From NCBI GenBank assembly GCA_005843835.1, contig SZXZ01000108.1, positions 1-50,117 on the forward strand: a DNA stretch of 50,117 nucleotides. The letters are read 5' to 3'. The position numbers were made by a program, and so were the translations under genes. Shown one piece after another: positions 36,235 to 44,755 of the stretch; position 1 is the stretch's first letter, and every line of letters starts with the position of its first letter. This stretch comes from Chlorobium sp. GTDB lineage: Bacteria > Bacteroidota > Chlorobiia > Chlorobiales > Chlorobiaceae. The notes under the pieces are model-generated. The model saw only the letters and a list, made by a program, of their open reading frames with translations, was not told the origin of the DNA and did not search any database.

Positions 36235-36307
36235 TGGAGCTTAGGGGAGTCGAACCCCTGACCTTCTCATTGCGAACGAGACGCTCTACCAACTGAGCTA
36301 AAGCCCC
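36235..36307 (-). tRNA. tRNA-Ala (anticodon CGC)
   Basis: 73-nt cloverleaf on the minus strand: acceptor GGGGCTT/AAGCTCC with a G3-U70 pair, D arm GCTC-AGTTGGTA-GAGC, anticodon stem TCTCG/TGAGA with loop TTCGCAA, T arm AGGGG-TTCGACT-CCCCT, and discriminator A. The CGC anticodon reads GCG codons; the G3-U70 identity pair confirms alanine. CCA is not encoded. It lies between the BamD-like gene and the end of the atp operon. Confidence 0.93.
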
Positions 36308-36315
36308 ATGTTCTG

Positions 36316-36343
36316 ATGCTACAGATTTTTCGAATGCCTTCAA
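36316..36343 (-). promoter_or_regulatory. Candidate promoter of tRNA-Ala
   Basis: Minus strand TTGAAG (36343-36338), 16-bp spacer, TAGCAT (36321-36316); the tRNA begins 8 nt later. It lies downstream of the atp terminator, so the tRNA should have its own promoter. Confidence 0.45.
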
Positions 36344-36365
36344 AAAGACATATCATAAAAAAGTT

Positions 36366-36395
36366 TAAAAAAATAGCCTGCACTTGCAGGCTATT
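36366..36395 (-). terminator. Rho-independent terminator of the atp operon
   Basis: A perfect 10-bp stem (AATAGCCTGC and GCAGGCTATT) with a 4-nt loop, followed on the minus strand by a T-rich tract, 31 bp after the atpH stop. Among the clearest terminators in the window. Confidence 0.92.
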
Positions 36396-36425
36396 GATAT
36401 TATGAAACCATCAGGCGACATTACA

Positions 36426-36971
36426 TCAAGCCTTTTCGGCTACAAGTGCCTGTCTGAACTTCAGAAGCTGGTGACTAATGCTGCCATCAAAAATCGTGTC
36501 ACCGATTTTCACGGAAACTCCACCTATAAGCTCTTCATTGAGAAGCATATTGGGACGTATTTTCTTTCCTGTATAGTCCCCTAGTTTTTTAACAAGTTCT
36601 TTCGACTGTTCATCAGAAAGCTTTACCGCGCTTGTAATATCGACATTGATAATCCCCCATTTATCATCAAGAAGGATTTGAAACTCGTCAATAATTTCAG
36701 GAAGAAGCCCTGCACGTTTTTTTCTGGCAACGAGCTTTAGAAAGAGAAACAATTTTTCACCGATAGAGTCCTTAAAGATCTCCTCAAGAATATGAATCTT
36801 TTTATCTCCCTTGACAAGAGGACTACGCATAGCCTGAACAAGATCCTTGGAATTTTCAAGAACCTCCTTGACCACCTTAAGTTCAGATACTATCGAATCG
36901 AGAAAATTTCCCTCTTCAGCCGCTGAAAGAAGAGCGGAAGCATATCGACGGCTTGCAATTACACTTGACAT
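36426..36971 (-). CDS. atpH: F-type ATP synthase subunit delta
   Basis: Peripheral-stalk subunit that ties F1 to the b subunits. 181 residues. The start MSSVIASRRYASALLSAAEEG and the C-terminal IKIGDTIFDGSISHQLLKFRQAL type ending (here SVKIGDTIFDGSI near residue 157) are delta signatures. It is the last gene of this atp unit, 13 bp after atpF. The alpha and gamma genes that often follow delta are absent; a terminator and a tRNA gene come next. Confidence 0.92.
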   Translation of the reverse strand: MSSVIASRRYASALLSAAEEGNFLDSIVSELKVVKEVLENSKDLVQAMRSPLVKGDKKIHILEEIFKDSIGEKLFLFLKLVARKKRAGLLPEIIDEFQILLDDKWGIINVDITSAVKLSDEQSKELVKKLGDYTGKKIRPNMLLNEELIGGVSVKIGDTIFDGSISHQLLKFRQALVAEKA

Positions 36972-36984
36972 GTCGTGACCTTTT

Positions 36985-37512
36985 TCAGTTACGTTTTGTT
37001 GAAAGATCCTGAATCATGCTTTCGACGATCTTTTTCTGCATTTCGGCATCAAGAGTGGTCTTGATAATCTTTTCAGCGCCTTTAACAGCAAGATCAGCGA
37101 CCTCATTTCTCAACACATCCAGTGCACGGCGTTTTTCCTGTTCGATTTCTTCTTTTGCCGAAGCAATCATTTTTTGCGACTCTGAATGAGCTTTTTCTGT
37201 TATATCAGCGCGAAGTTTTTCGGCATAATCCTTTCCTTCACGAATAATTCTGTCTGATTCAGCATCAGCTTTTGCAAGCAGTTCCCTGTTTTTATGCAGG
37301 ATTGCTTCAGATTCGTCCTTTGCCTTATGCGCGCGGTCAATGGAAGACTGAATTCCTTTTTCTCTTTCTTCCAAAGCATTGAGAATCGGTCCCCATGCTA
37401 TCTTCTTCAGAATAAGCAACACAATAACAAATGTTACCGCAGTCCAGAAAATAAGGCCGGGATTCGGGCTCAGTAGACTACCGGCAAGAAGTATAATTCC
37501 TGACGTAAGCAT
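36985..37512 (-). CDS. atpF: F-type ATP synthase subunit b
   Basis: Membrane-anchored stator subunit. The start at ATG 37512 has GGAAA about 9 nt upstream; the in-frame TTG at 37518 is less likely. 175 residues: a transmembrane segment at about 15-36 ([18 protein letters not shown], then KKIAWGPI), and a long charged helix ([20 protein letters not shown] onward) forming the right-handed coiled coil. Between atpE and atpH. Confidence 0.93.
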   Translation of the reverse strand: MLTSGIILLAGSLLSPNPGLIFWTAVTFVIVLLILKKIAWGPILNALEEREKGIQSSIDRAHKAKDESEAILHKNRELLAKADAESDRIIREGKDYAEKLRADITEKAHSESQKMIASAKEEIEQEKRRALDVLRNEVADLAVKGAEKIIKTTLDAEMQKKIVESMIQDLSTKRN

Positions 37513-37615
37513 GAACAATGTTTCCGTTAACGATTAATAAAACCCGATTGCGAACTGATGAGACCAGCCGCAATCGAGATTTCTTCGGTATTGAGTCTTT
37601 TACAACCGCTCAATA

Positions 37616-37843
37616 TTACTTAAGAGCAAGAAGCACACAGATAACTTCACCGAACAGAGCAACACCTTCAATAAGAGCTGCGGCAATAATCATGGTTGTA
37701 CGGATATCCGAAGTAGCTTCCGGCTGACGAGCTGTACCTTCAGCAGCTGAAGCAGCAATATTTCCAATACCAAGACCTGCACCAATAACAGCCAGTCCTG
37801 CGCCAAGGCCTGCACCTAAATAAGCTAAACCTAAACCTTCCAT
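37616..37843 (-). CDS. atpE: F-type ATP synthase subunit c
   Basis: Proton-carrying ring subunit. 75 residues from the ATG at 37843, which has GGAGG 10 nt upstream; the longer frame to 37915 is non-coding leader. First helix GLGAGLAVIGAGLGIGNIAASAAEG, a polar loop ARQPEA, and second helix with the proton-binding Glu in ALIEGVALFGEVICVLLA. The first helix lacks the Q/E-rich sodium ligand pattern, so it should be H+ coupled. It has the strongest ribosome site of the unit and a 122-bp leader with a small hairpin. Confidence 0.95.
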   Translation of the reverse strand: MEGLGLAYLGAGLGAGLAVIGAGLGIGNIAASAAEGTARQPEATSDIRTTMIIAAALIEGVALFGEVICVLLALK

Positions 37844-37870
37844 CTTGTAATTACCTCCGTTTATTTGTTG

Positions 37871-37902
37871 TAAGTTTTTTGCTAAAGGATAATTAGCAGT
37901 TT
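37871..37902 (-). other. Hairpin in the atpB-atpE intercistronic leader
   Basis: Minus-strand TGCTAA and TTAGCA form a 6-bp stem with a 7-nt loop, followed by A-rich sequence, so not a terminator. It may be an mRNA processing or translation element that boosts atpE. Coordinates are approximate. Confidence 0.35.
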
Positions 37903-37965
37903 TAAAAGCGTTCAATAAAAAGTATCACAATAAAAGTTATCCCAATCTGAAATCCTGAGTTCATG

Positions 37966-39006
37966 TTAATGATGCGCAACTCCGGCTGCCGGCTCGTCAT
38001 GACCTTCGTGCGCAGTCGCAAGACCTATAAACAGCGCAGAAAGCATGGTGAAAACAAACGCCTGAAGGAAAGCAACGAAAAGCTCAAGCAGATAAATAAA
38101 AATGGCAAATGGAACCGAAACGGCTACAGCAACGACATAACTTTTCAGAATGAAACTGATAAAGATAAGGCTAAGAATAATGATATGGCCCGCAGTCATG
38201 TTCGCAAAAAGACGAACAGTAAGCGCAAAGGGTTTCGTAAACTGACCGATTATCTCGATAGGAACCATGATAATCCAGAGAGACCAGTGAGTCCCGGCAG
38301 TAAGGTGCTGAAGATAGCCCTTGACGCCATGAGCCTTGAATGCGGCAATCTGAGTAACGAAAAAGGTGAACACTGAAAGCGTAAGAGTAACGTTGACGTT
38401 ACCGGTAGCTGTTGCCCCGTAAGGAATAAGGCCAAGAAGGTTACAGAACAAAATAAAAAAGAAAACGGTCAGAAGGTACGGCAGATGCTTTTCATAACCG
38501 TGACCGATATTCGACTTGGCAACATCAAGGCGGATAAACTCTACAAGCGCCTCCATGGCATTTGCCAGTCCTTTCGGGGCCTGAGTGGCACTCATATTTT
38601 TATACTTTCCACTGACTACTGAAAAAACAATCAACAGAAGCGCGGATACAACCCAGAGCATCACCACATGCTTGGTTATGGAAATATCGATACCTGCGAT
38701 TGGAGGGATTTTAGGAAGTGAAATCTCGCCAAACGGCTCAAACGCCAAAACATTTTTGTCGAGAATATGATGCATGATGACGTCACCTGCTTTCTCCTCT
38801 CCTTCAGCGACCTCTGCACCCTGTGCAGCCTCAGTTGCGGGAGCTGATACTGCCGGAACCGCTGGCGCTGAAACGTTACTTTTTAAAGCTTTTGATGGTT
38901 GCTCAGGCGAGGCATAAGCGAGACCATTCATCGTGAACAGAAGAGGGACAAGGACAGCAATAATCTTGAGAAGAGTCTTTGCTTGAATGACGTTTACCCG
39001 TTTCAT
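37966..39006 (-). CDS. atpB: F-type ATP synthase subunit a, with N-terminal signal-like extension
   Basis: Proton channel subunit. 346 residues, about 70-90 longer than E. coli AtpB. The extension starts with a signal-like segment (residues about 10-33, ending in YAS), then an Ala/Pro/Val/Glu-rich linker (about 34-75) before [10 protein letters not shown]. Typical a-subunit helices follow, with the essential Arg in [14 protein letters not shown] near residue 262 and a His-rich C-terminal end ([15 protein letters not shown]). It overlaps the upstream AtpI-like gene by 4 bp (ATGA). Confidence 0.94.
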   Translation of the reverse strand: MKRVNVIQAKTLLKIIAVLVPLLFTMNGLAYASPEQPSKALKSNVSAPAVPAVSAPATEAAQGAEVAEGEEKAGDVIMHHILDKNVLAFEPFGEISLPKIPPIAGIDISITKHVVMLWVVSALLLIVFSVVSGKYKNMSATQAPKGLANAMEALVEFIRLDVAKSNIGHGYEKHLPYLLTVFFFILFCNLLGLIPYGATATGNVNVTLTLSVFTFFVTQIAAFKAHGVKGYLQHLTAGTHWSLWIIMVPIEIIGQFTKPFALTVRLFANMTAGHIIILSLIFISFILKSYVVAVAVSVPFAIFIYLLELFVAFLQAFVFTMLSALFIGLATAHEGHDEPAAGVAHH

Positions 39007-39389
39007 GCAGTTTTCTTTTTCTGTTTGTTTTTCTTTTGATACCCGAGAATTTCAACGATCACATAAATACAGTAAAAGGCGAAAAATGAGAAAACAAAAT
39101 CGTTGGTTACGGCCAGTTTTCTGATAATGATACCCGCTATAAGCGCCATCATAATAAGCATCCGAACTGTCAAACCGCCAAAAACAACCTTGGTGAATAC
39201 TGTCGATTCCTTGTCAAGTGCATAATCAAACAGTAAATAGCCTGCCACGGTATTGGTAATTACCATTATCCATGCAAGAAATATCGAGTGATAATCAACT
39301 CTGCCAGGGTCAAGAACAAATAAAACGATGCCCCATAAAATGACGGACAAGATACATAACTTAATAAAAAATTCAAACAATGGCTTCAT
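39003..39389 (-). CDS. Small membrane protein of the atp operon (AtpI-like)
   Basis: 128 residues with about four hydrophobic segments and a Lys-rich C-terminal tail ([10 protein letters not shown]). Position between AtpZ-like and AtpB, coupled to atpB by an ATGA overlap, fits the AtpI/AtpR role in c-ring assembly or ion supply. Sequence alone gives no firm family. Confidence 0.7.
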   Translation of the reverse strand: MKPLFEFFIKLCILSVILWGIVLFVLDPGRVDYHSIFLAWIMVITNTVAGYLLFDYALDKESTVFTKVVFGGLTVRMLIMMALIAGIIIRKLAVTNDFVFSFFAFYCIYVIVEILGYQKKNKQKKKTA

Positions 39390-39436
39390 ATCACCGCTTC
39401 TTTCTTGATTATCATACTGCAGAGAATTAAAATATG

Positions 39437-39682
39437 TTATGATTTTTTATTTGCGGAACGCACGACTTTCATCAAAACAAGAGTCATACCTAACATACCA
39501 AGGACAACTCCGGCAAGAAGAAGCAATGGAGAAGTTCCAAGCTTTCCATCCGCCCAGAATCCCAGTAACACAAAAAAGGCAAAACTTGCAGCTATCTGGA
39601 GGCCAAGGCCCATGTAATCCGAAAGAGCTCGAACAGATCGCCCGAATTGATCAGGGAATCGCTCGTCATCATTTTTTGTCAT
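39437..39682 (-). CDS. atpZ: AtpZ/AtpI-family protein
   Basis: 81 residues with two transmembrane helices; LQIAASFAFFVLLGFWADGKLGTSPLLLLAGVVLGMLGM holds the GxxxDxxxGTxP loop of AtpZ proteins, which form a Mg2+/Ca2+ channel or help assembly of FoF1. It heads the atp unit; 47 bp separate it from the next gene. Confidence 0.85.
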   Translation of the reverse strand: MTKNDDERFPDQFGRSVRALSDYMGLGLQIAASFAFFVLLGFWADGKLGTSPLLLLAGVVLGMLGMTLVLMKVVRSANKKS

Positions 39683-39940
39683 CAGTCATCCCGCTTTTAA
39701 TCATATTCGGAACAGCATCACTATTCCGCAAGCAACAAGAGAGTCGCAGGAGTAATCATTTTTTTCTAAAACCAAGATACTATCTCTTCCTGAAATAAAG
39801 AACCTTTATGCACAATCTTCCTGCCAAGGATTACCTCACCCGGGAAAAATCCTATCTTGACCTATAGTAGTAAACGCCATTCATAACCAGAGAACGACCT
39901 GAAAGCAGGCCTTAATAAAAAATATTATTCATCGATTTCT

Positions 39941-40735
39941 ATGCAACCAAACGCCGCAGAAAGATTACCCTCTGCCGGAATACCGCCCAAATTTATTGTC
40001 CCGAATATTACTGCTCGGTATCCGTCACTTATTGCACTGCAAAGCACCAGATGCGGGGGAGTCAGTGAAGGGCCTTTTGCGTCCTTGAATGTCGGGATAA
40101 ATACTGAAGACAACCACGAAAGTGTTAAAGAAAACACAGAGCGCCTCTGTTCTGCTGCTGGTATAAAACCTGAAAATATGGTTTACTCTGATCAGGTTCA
40201 TGGCACCGAGATACTCTCAGCTGAGAAACCCGGCAGATACCACGGATATGATGCAATTATAACCGACAGAAAAGATCTCTTTTTATGTGTATTTACTGCA
40301 GACTGTTATCCTGTAATGCTTTTTGACCATCGGCATAATGCAGTTGCTGCAGTGCATGCGGGATGGAAAGGAAGTGCAGGGGAGATTGTAATAAAAACCA
40401 TCGCCGCTATGCAGAAACAGTTTCACTCAAACCCAGAAGAGTGCTGTGCCTATATTGGAGCCGGCATTACTGCCGAAGCCTATGAGGTAAGTCATGATGT
40501 TGCAAAGGAATTTTCTTCTGATAACAGCAGACGTTCACTGTTATCGCAAGAAAAGTATATGCTCGACCTGCGTACGATAAATTACCAGCAACTGTTGGCG
40601 TCCGGTATTTCGGAATCGAATATAGAACAGTCCCCATACTGTACCTCCGGAAACAGCGACCTGTTTTTTTCATACCGGAGAGACAACGGTAAAACCGGTC
40701 GAATGGTCAGCCTGATAGGTGTCAGGTCACTATAA
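39941..40735 (+). CDS. pgeF: Purine nucleoside phosphorylase/laccase-domain protein (PgeF, YfiH)
   Basis: 264 residues. The Zn/Cu-binding triad His87 (DQVHGTE), Cys122 (TADCYPV) and His139 (VHAGWKG) is complete. The family was long called polyphenol oxidase; characterised members act on adenosine and other purine nucleosides or edit peptidoglycan precursors. The start is the ATG at 39941. Alone on the plus strand; converges with the CoA-transferase gene across a 34-bp gap and an 8-bp hairpin (40720-40749). Confidence 0.9.
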   Translation: MQPNAAERLPSAGIPPKFIVPNITARYPSLIALQSTRCGGVSEGPFASLNVGINTEDNHESVKENTERLCSAAGIKPENMVYSDQVHGTEILSAEKPGRYHGYDAIITDRKDLFLCVFTADCYPVMLFDHRHNAVAAVHAGWKGSAGEIVIKTIAAMQKQFHSNPEECCAYIGAGITAEAYEVSHDVAKEFSSDNSRRSLLSQEKYMLDLRTINYQQLLASGISESNIEQSPYCTSGNSDLFFSYRRDNGKTGRMVSLIGVRSL

Positions 40736-40749
40736 GCAGCCACCTGACA
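40720..40749. terminator. Hairpin between convergent pgeF and CoA-transferase genes
   Basis: TGTCAGGT (40720-40727) and ACCTGACA (40742-40749), 14-nt loop, starting inside the end of pgeF. No clear T-tract; weak bidirectional terminator candidate. Confidence 0.4.
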
Positions 40750-40769
40750 ACCAAAACAGTCTCAACCCT

Positions 40770-42062
40770 CTACCTGTAACCCTTGCCGTATGAGCCAAAA
40801 AGGTCATGAGCCTGACGCGAAATATCCTCCCTGAAATCAGGGTGAGCAATGCTGGCAAGAGCTTCAGCTCTTTGCCTGAGATTTTTTCCATGCAGGTTCA
40901 CAATACCATATTCGGTAACAACATACTGCACATGCGCTCTGGTAGTGACAACACCAGCCCCTGGCTTAAGCTGCGGAACAATCCTTGAGAGTCCCTTCGA
41001 TGTTGTTGATGGTAAGGCAATAATCGGTTTGCCGCCTTCTGAAAGCGCCGCCCCACGAATAAAGTCCATCTGTCCACCGACACCGGAATAATATTTATGC
41101 CCGATTGAATCAGCACATACCTGCCCGGTCATATCAATCTCAAGTGCACTGTTAATAGCCGTCACCCGAGGATTTTTTCTGATTTCCCTCGTATCATTGA
41201 CATAATCTGAAGGAAGCATTTCAACAAGTGGATTATCATCAACAAAATCGTACAACTTTCGTGTTCCCAGAAGAAAGCTCGATACGATAATTTCCTTATG
41301 CGTTCTTTTTTTAGTGCCATTGATCACACCCTTCTCCACAAGATCCATCACCCCGTCCGAAAACATTTCAGAATGAATGCCAAGATCCTTATGCCCGGTA
41401 AGTGCAGTAAGAGTTGCGTCTGGAATCGCACCTATGCCCATCTGGAGAGTAGCTCCGTCCTCGACGATAGAGGCAATATGGTTACCTATACGGATTTCAA
41501 TATCACTCAAAACCCGTCGAGGGGTTTCGATAAGAGCATCAGACACATCAACCATAGCATGAATCTTGCTGATGTGCAGCATTCCCTCTCCATGTGTTCG
41601 GGGCATATTCGGATTCACCTGGGCAATAACAAGCTTCGCTGACTGCACAGCAGCAAGAGAAGCGTCGACCGAAACACCAAGAGAACAATAGCCATGCCGA
41701 TCAGGAGGAGATACATGCACAAGGGCAACATCAAGCGGCAGAATATTATTATAAAAAAGGGAGGGAACGTCGCTCAAAAAAACAGGAATGGCATCACCAT
41801 CACCATGCTGAACTGAATTGCGAACATTTTTACCGACAAACAAAGCATTCAATCTGAAGCTGTCACGATATTCAGGCCTTGTATAAGCAGCTTCCCCTTC
41901 TGTATGAAGACTTACTATTTCAACATTTCTTAACTCTGATGAGCGCTGAACCATAGCTTCGATCAGCCTCTGAGGTGTTGCTGCTGCTGTATGCAAAAAA
42001 ACCCTGTCACCGGTCTTGATTCTAGCCACCGCATCTTCTGCGGAAAGCGTACAATATTTCAT
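40770..42062 (-). CDS. Acetyl-CoA hydrolase/CoA transferase family protein
   Basis: Class I CoA transferase of the 4-hydroxybutyrate CoA-transferase/acetyl-CoA hydrolase type. 430 residues. GIGAIPDATLTAL near residue 210 and Glu232 in HSEMFSDG, the site of the covalent CoA-thioester Glu in relatives, support activity. Later SGVGGQMDFIRGA and RAHVQYVVTEYGIVNL are family signatures. The donor and acceptor acids are not known; acetyl-CoA/succinyl-CoA exchange is plausible. AAGGAG precedes the ATG; 40 bp after the ftsZ stop, so it may be read through from the division cluster. Confidence 0.88.
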   Translation of the reverse strand: MKYCTLSAEDAVARIKTGDRVFLHTAAATPQRLIEAMVQRSSELRNVEIVSLHTEGEAAYTRPEYRDSFRLNALFVGKNVRNSVQHGDGDAIPVFLSDVPSLFYNNILPLDVALVHVSPPDRHGYCSLGVSVDASLAAVQSAKLVIAQVNPNMPRTHGEGMLHISKIHAMVDVSDALIETPRRVLSDIEIRIGNHIASIVEDGATLQMGIGAIPDATLTALTGHKDLGIHSEMFSDGVMDLVEKGVINGTKKRTHKEIIVSSFLLGTRKLYDFVDDNPLVEMLPSDYVNDTREIRKNPRVTAINSALEIDMTGQVCADSIGHKYYSGVGGQMDFIRGAALSEGGKPIIALPSTTSKGLSRIVPQLKPGAGVVTTRAHVQYVVTEYGIVNLHGKNLRQRAEALASIAHPDFREDISRQAHDLFGSYGKGYR

Positions 42063-42102
42063 GAACTCCTTAACTGCTGTATTATTAAAAAACTGTTCAG
42101 AT

Positions 42103-43389
42103 TCAGCTGTTTTTCCGGCGAAGATACGCCGGTGTATCAGTTAACCCTTTCTGAATTTTATCTTCATGCTCCACCACTCCGCCCTTTATCGGAGGATTAT
42201 GATCAGTGTCATGGAGAGTATTATGCCTGGACCCCGTTTCACGGGGATCATGGATCGATACCTGCCGCCTGATATAAGCAGGTATACGCAAGTCCTCTTC
42301 CTGCCGCTCAGGCAGCAGATGAACAGACTGCCTTACCGACTGAGAGTTCAGGGACGATCTATGCCCCTGCACAGGGGTTACCGGGCGACGAACAAGCGGG
42401 TCTTTTCCTTCTTCCTTATCTTTTCGCTTGAACCCTGTAACAATTACAGTCACCCTTATTTCACCCGAAACCTGAGGCTCATCAACATAACCATTGATAA
42501 TCTTGGCATCACTTCCAACCTGTTCCTCTATATAGTTCATCGCGTCCGACATATCCCGCATGGTAACCTCGCCGGTAATGTTAACCAGCACTCCCTTAGC
42601 ACCCTTCACCGACACTCCCTCAAGAAGCGGGCTATTAAGTGCATCCGAAGAAGCTTTAAGTGCCCTCCTCTCTCCAGCCGCCGCAGCTGACCCCATAACT
42701 GCATCTCCGGCACCGGACATAATACTCCGCACATCAGCAAAATCGACATTGACATGCCCATGGCGCGTAATAATATCAGCGATACCTTTAGCCGCCCTGT
42801 AAAGAACATCATTTGCCATATTAAAAGCCTCAGTAGCGCTCACACCCTCTTCAGCGATACTCAGAATCTTCTCATTCTCAACAAGAATAAGCGTATCAAT
42901 ATATTTCCGCAGTTCAGCGATTCCTCCATCAGCAATCTTTGCCTTAACCTGACCCTCAAAATTAAACGGTCTGGTAACAACACCGATTGTCAGAATTCCC
43001 ATATTCCTTGCGATTGAGGCAATAACCGGAGCGGCACCCGTTCCGGTACCTTTGCCCATACCCGCAGCAATAAATACAAGATCGGCACCTCGCAACTGAG
43101 CAGCAATAATCTCACGATCGTCATCAGCAGCCTGCCGTCCTTTAGCCGGATCAGCTCCCGCCCCTAATCCATTCGTAGCCTTTTTGCCGATCTGAACCCT
43201 GAGAGGAGCTTTCGAATTTAAAAGCGCCTGACGGTCAGTATTGAACACGATATATTCAACACCGCTGATTTTCCTGTCGATCATGTTATTAACCGCATTG
43301 CCTCCGCAACCGCCAACACCAACAATCCTTATGGTAACCCCTTTGCCCTGTTCACTATCAAACAGGCCGGGATCCAGCTCAAATGCCAT
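42103..43389 (-). CDS. ftsZ: Cell division protein FtsZ
   Basis: Tubulin-like GTPase forming the division ring. 428 residues. [13 protein letters not shown] (about 24-36) binds nucleotide. The tubulin signature at 112-118 reads GKGTGTG, with Lys113 where most FtsZ have Gly. [11 protein letters not shown], near residue 215, is the T7 region. After residue 325 there is a variable linker. The conserved C-terminal partner-binding peptide appears twice: [11 protein letters not shown] at 366-376 and [10 protein letters not shown] at 417-426, just before the stop. Last gene of the mur/fts cluster, 42 bp after ftsA. Confidence 0.97.
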   Translation of the reverse strand: MAFELDPGLFDSEQGKGVTIRIVGVGGCGGNAVNNMIDRKISGVEYIVFNTDRQALLNSKAPLRVQIGKKATNGLGAGADPAKGRQAADDDREIIAAQLRGADLVFIAAGMGKGTGTGAAPVIASIARNMGILTIGVVTRPFNFEGQVKAKIADGGIAELRKYIDTLILVENEKILSIAEEGVSATEAFNMANDVLYRAAKGIADIITRHGHVNVDFADVRSIMSGAGDAVMGSAAAAGERRALKASSDALNSPLLEGVSVKGAKGVLVNITGEVTMRDMSDAMNYIEEQVGSDAKIINGYVDEPQVSGEIRVTVIVTGFKRKDKEEGKDPLVRRPVTPVQGHRSSLNSQSVRQSVHLLPERQEEDLRIPAYIRRQVSIHDPRETGSRHNTLHDTDHNPPIKGGVVEHEDKIQKGLTDTPAYLRRKNS

Positions 43390-43431
43390 TGGTCCGTTCT
43401 CCCTTTTAAAAGGATTTTATTATCATTTCGG

Positions 43432-44733
43432 TCAAAGATTATCCCAGAATTTCTTAATGGGATCCCATATTTTTTTTGCTGCAGGATTCTGCTCCTGAAC
43501 CTCAGGTTCATCAACGATATTTTGAGAAGTATCAACCTTAATGATTCCCTCCGTAGAAGCAAAATTATGATCCTCAGAAAGATTGTTCTGAAATGCATGG
43601 GCAACAAGCCCCATAACAGTTGCATACATAGGGTTATTAACAGAACCCTTAATCCCTCCTGATACCCCTTCCGGATAGCCAATACGAACATCCAGCCCAA
43701 GAACATCATGGGCAAGTTCCTCTGTCCCCGGCAGGAGCGAACCCCCTCCAGTTATTATTGCACCGGCATTGATATATTCATAATACCCGGACCGCTTGAT
43801 AGAATCCCGAACCAGTTCCAGAATTTCCATCATCCTGGCCTCAATAATCATGGTCAACGTGCTCTTCGGAAAAGATTTTTGCGGCCGACCCTCAATACCT
43901 TCAATAAAAATATCTTCATCTTCTCCACTGAGCTGGCTGTATGCGCAGCCAAACTTTAATTTCAGTTCCTCTGCCACCTCGTAAAGAGCTTTCACTCCAT
44001 GCGCCAGATCATGAGTAACATCGTTTGCCGCAACCTTAATAACCTCTGAATATCGGATTGCTCCATCGATATATATAGCAACCTCAGTCGTTCCTCCTCC
44101 AATATCAATAACAACAACACCGCTCTTCTTTTCACGCTCCTTCATGACCGCCATGCCAGAGGCTACAGGCTCAAAAGTAACCGCACTTATTTCCAGTCCG
44201 GCTTTTTCAACACACTGTTTGATATTACGGATCTTCGTTCTCAGACCGACCACAATATAGGCGCTGCCCCTCATGGTAGTTCCGGCCATGCCTATCGGAT
44301 CAAGTAATCCCTCCTGATCATCAACAATAAATTCCTGAGGAATAACATGAATAATTTCATGATCAATATCCAGATACCTGATATTGGTTTTCGCCTTTTC
44401 CAAAAACCTTTTCACATCCGAATCATTGACAATACCAGTCTGATTGATGCTTATTTCAGAATTACTGTGTATACAGTGGACATGGGCGCCCGAGATTCCG
44501 ACATTGACGCCAAGAATCCGAATAGACGACTCCCTTTCCGCATCAGCGACAGCGGCTCTTATTGCTGCAACAGTCTTGTTGATATTGACTACTGTTGCTC
44601 GCTGGAGACCATCGGAATTAGAACGTCCCTTTCCAAGAACATTAAGTTTTCCTATTTCATCCTTTTCGGCAACTACAACGCAAACCTTGGTTGTACCGAT
44701 ATCAAGACCTACCGCGATATTGCTTTTCAGCAT
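43432..44733 (-). CDS. ftsA: Cell division protein FtsA
   Basis: Actin-like protein tethering FtsZ to the membrane. 433 residues. ATPase motifs: GLDIGTTKV near residue 9 (phosphate 1), VVVIDIGGGTTEVA near residue 207 (phosphate 2) and GAIITGGGSLLPG near residue 339 (adenosine). The C-terminus ends in an amphipathic helix (IWDPIKKFWDNL) as the membrane anchor. Between ftsQ and ftsZ. Confidence 0.96.
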   Translation of the reverse strand: MLKSNIAVGLDIGTTKVCVVVAEKDEIGKLNVLGKGRSNSDGLQRATVVNINKTVAAIRAAVADAERESSIRILGVNVGISGAHVHCIHSNSEISINQTGIVNDSDVKRFLEKAKTNIRYLDIDHEIIHVIPQEFIVDDQEGLLDPIGMAGTTMRGSAYIVVGLRTKIRNIKQCVEKAGLEISAVTFEPVASGMAVMKEREKKSGVVVIDIGGGTTEVAIYIDGAIRYSEVIKVAANDVTHDLAHGVKALYEVAEELKLKFGCAYSQLSGEDEDIFIEGIEGRPQKSFPKSTLTMIIEARMMEILELVRDSIKRSGYYEYINAGAIITGGGSLLPGTEELAHDVLGLDVRIGYPEGVSGGIKGSVNNPMYATVMGLVAHAFQNNLSEDHNFASTEGIIKVDTSQNIVDEPEVQEQNPAAKKIWDPIKKFWDNL

Positions 44734-44755
44734 TGTTCTATTCTTGCGTTATTAG

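Noticed and set aside
37963..38376. 137-residue open frame on the plus strand
   Set aside because: Antisense to atpB; charged low-complexity translation typical of a shadow frame.
42166..42690. 174-residue open frame on the plus strand
   Set aside because: Antisense to ftsZ, whose motifs are clear.
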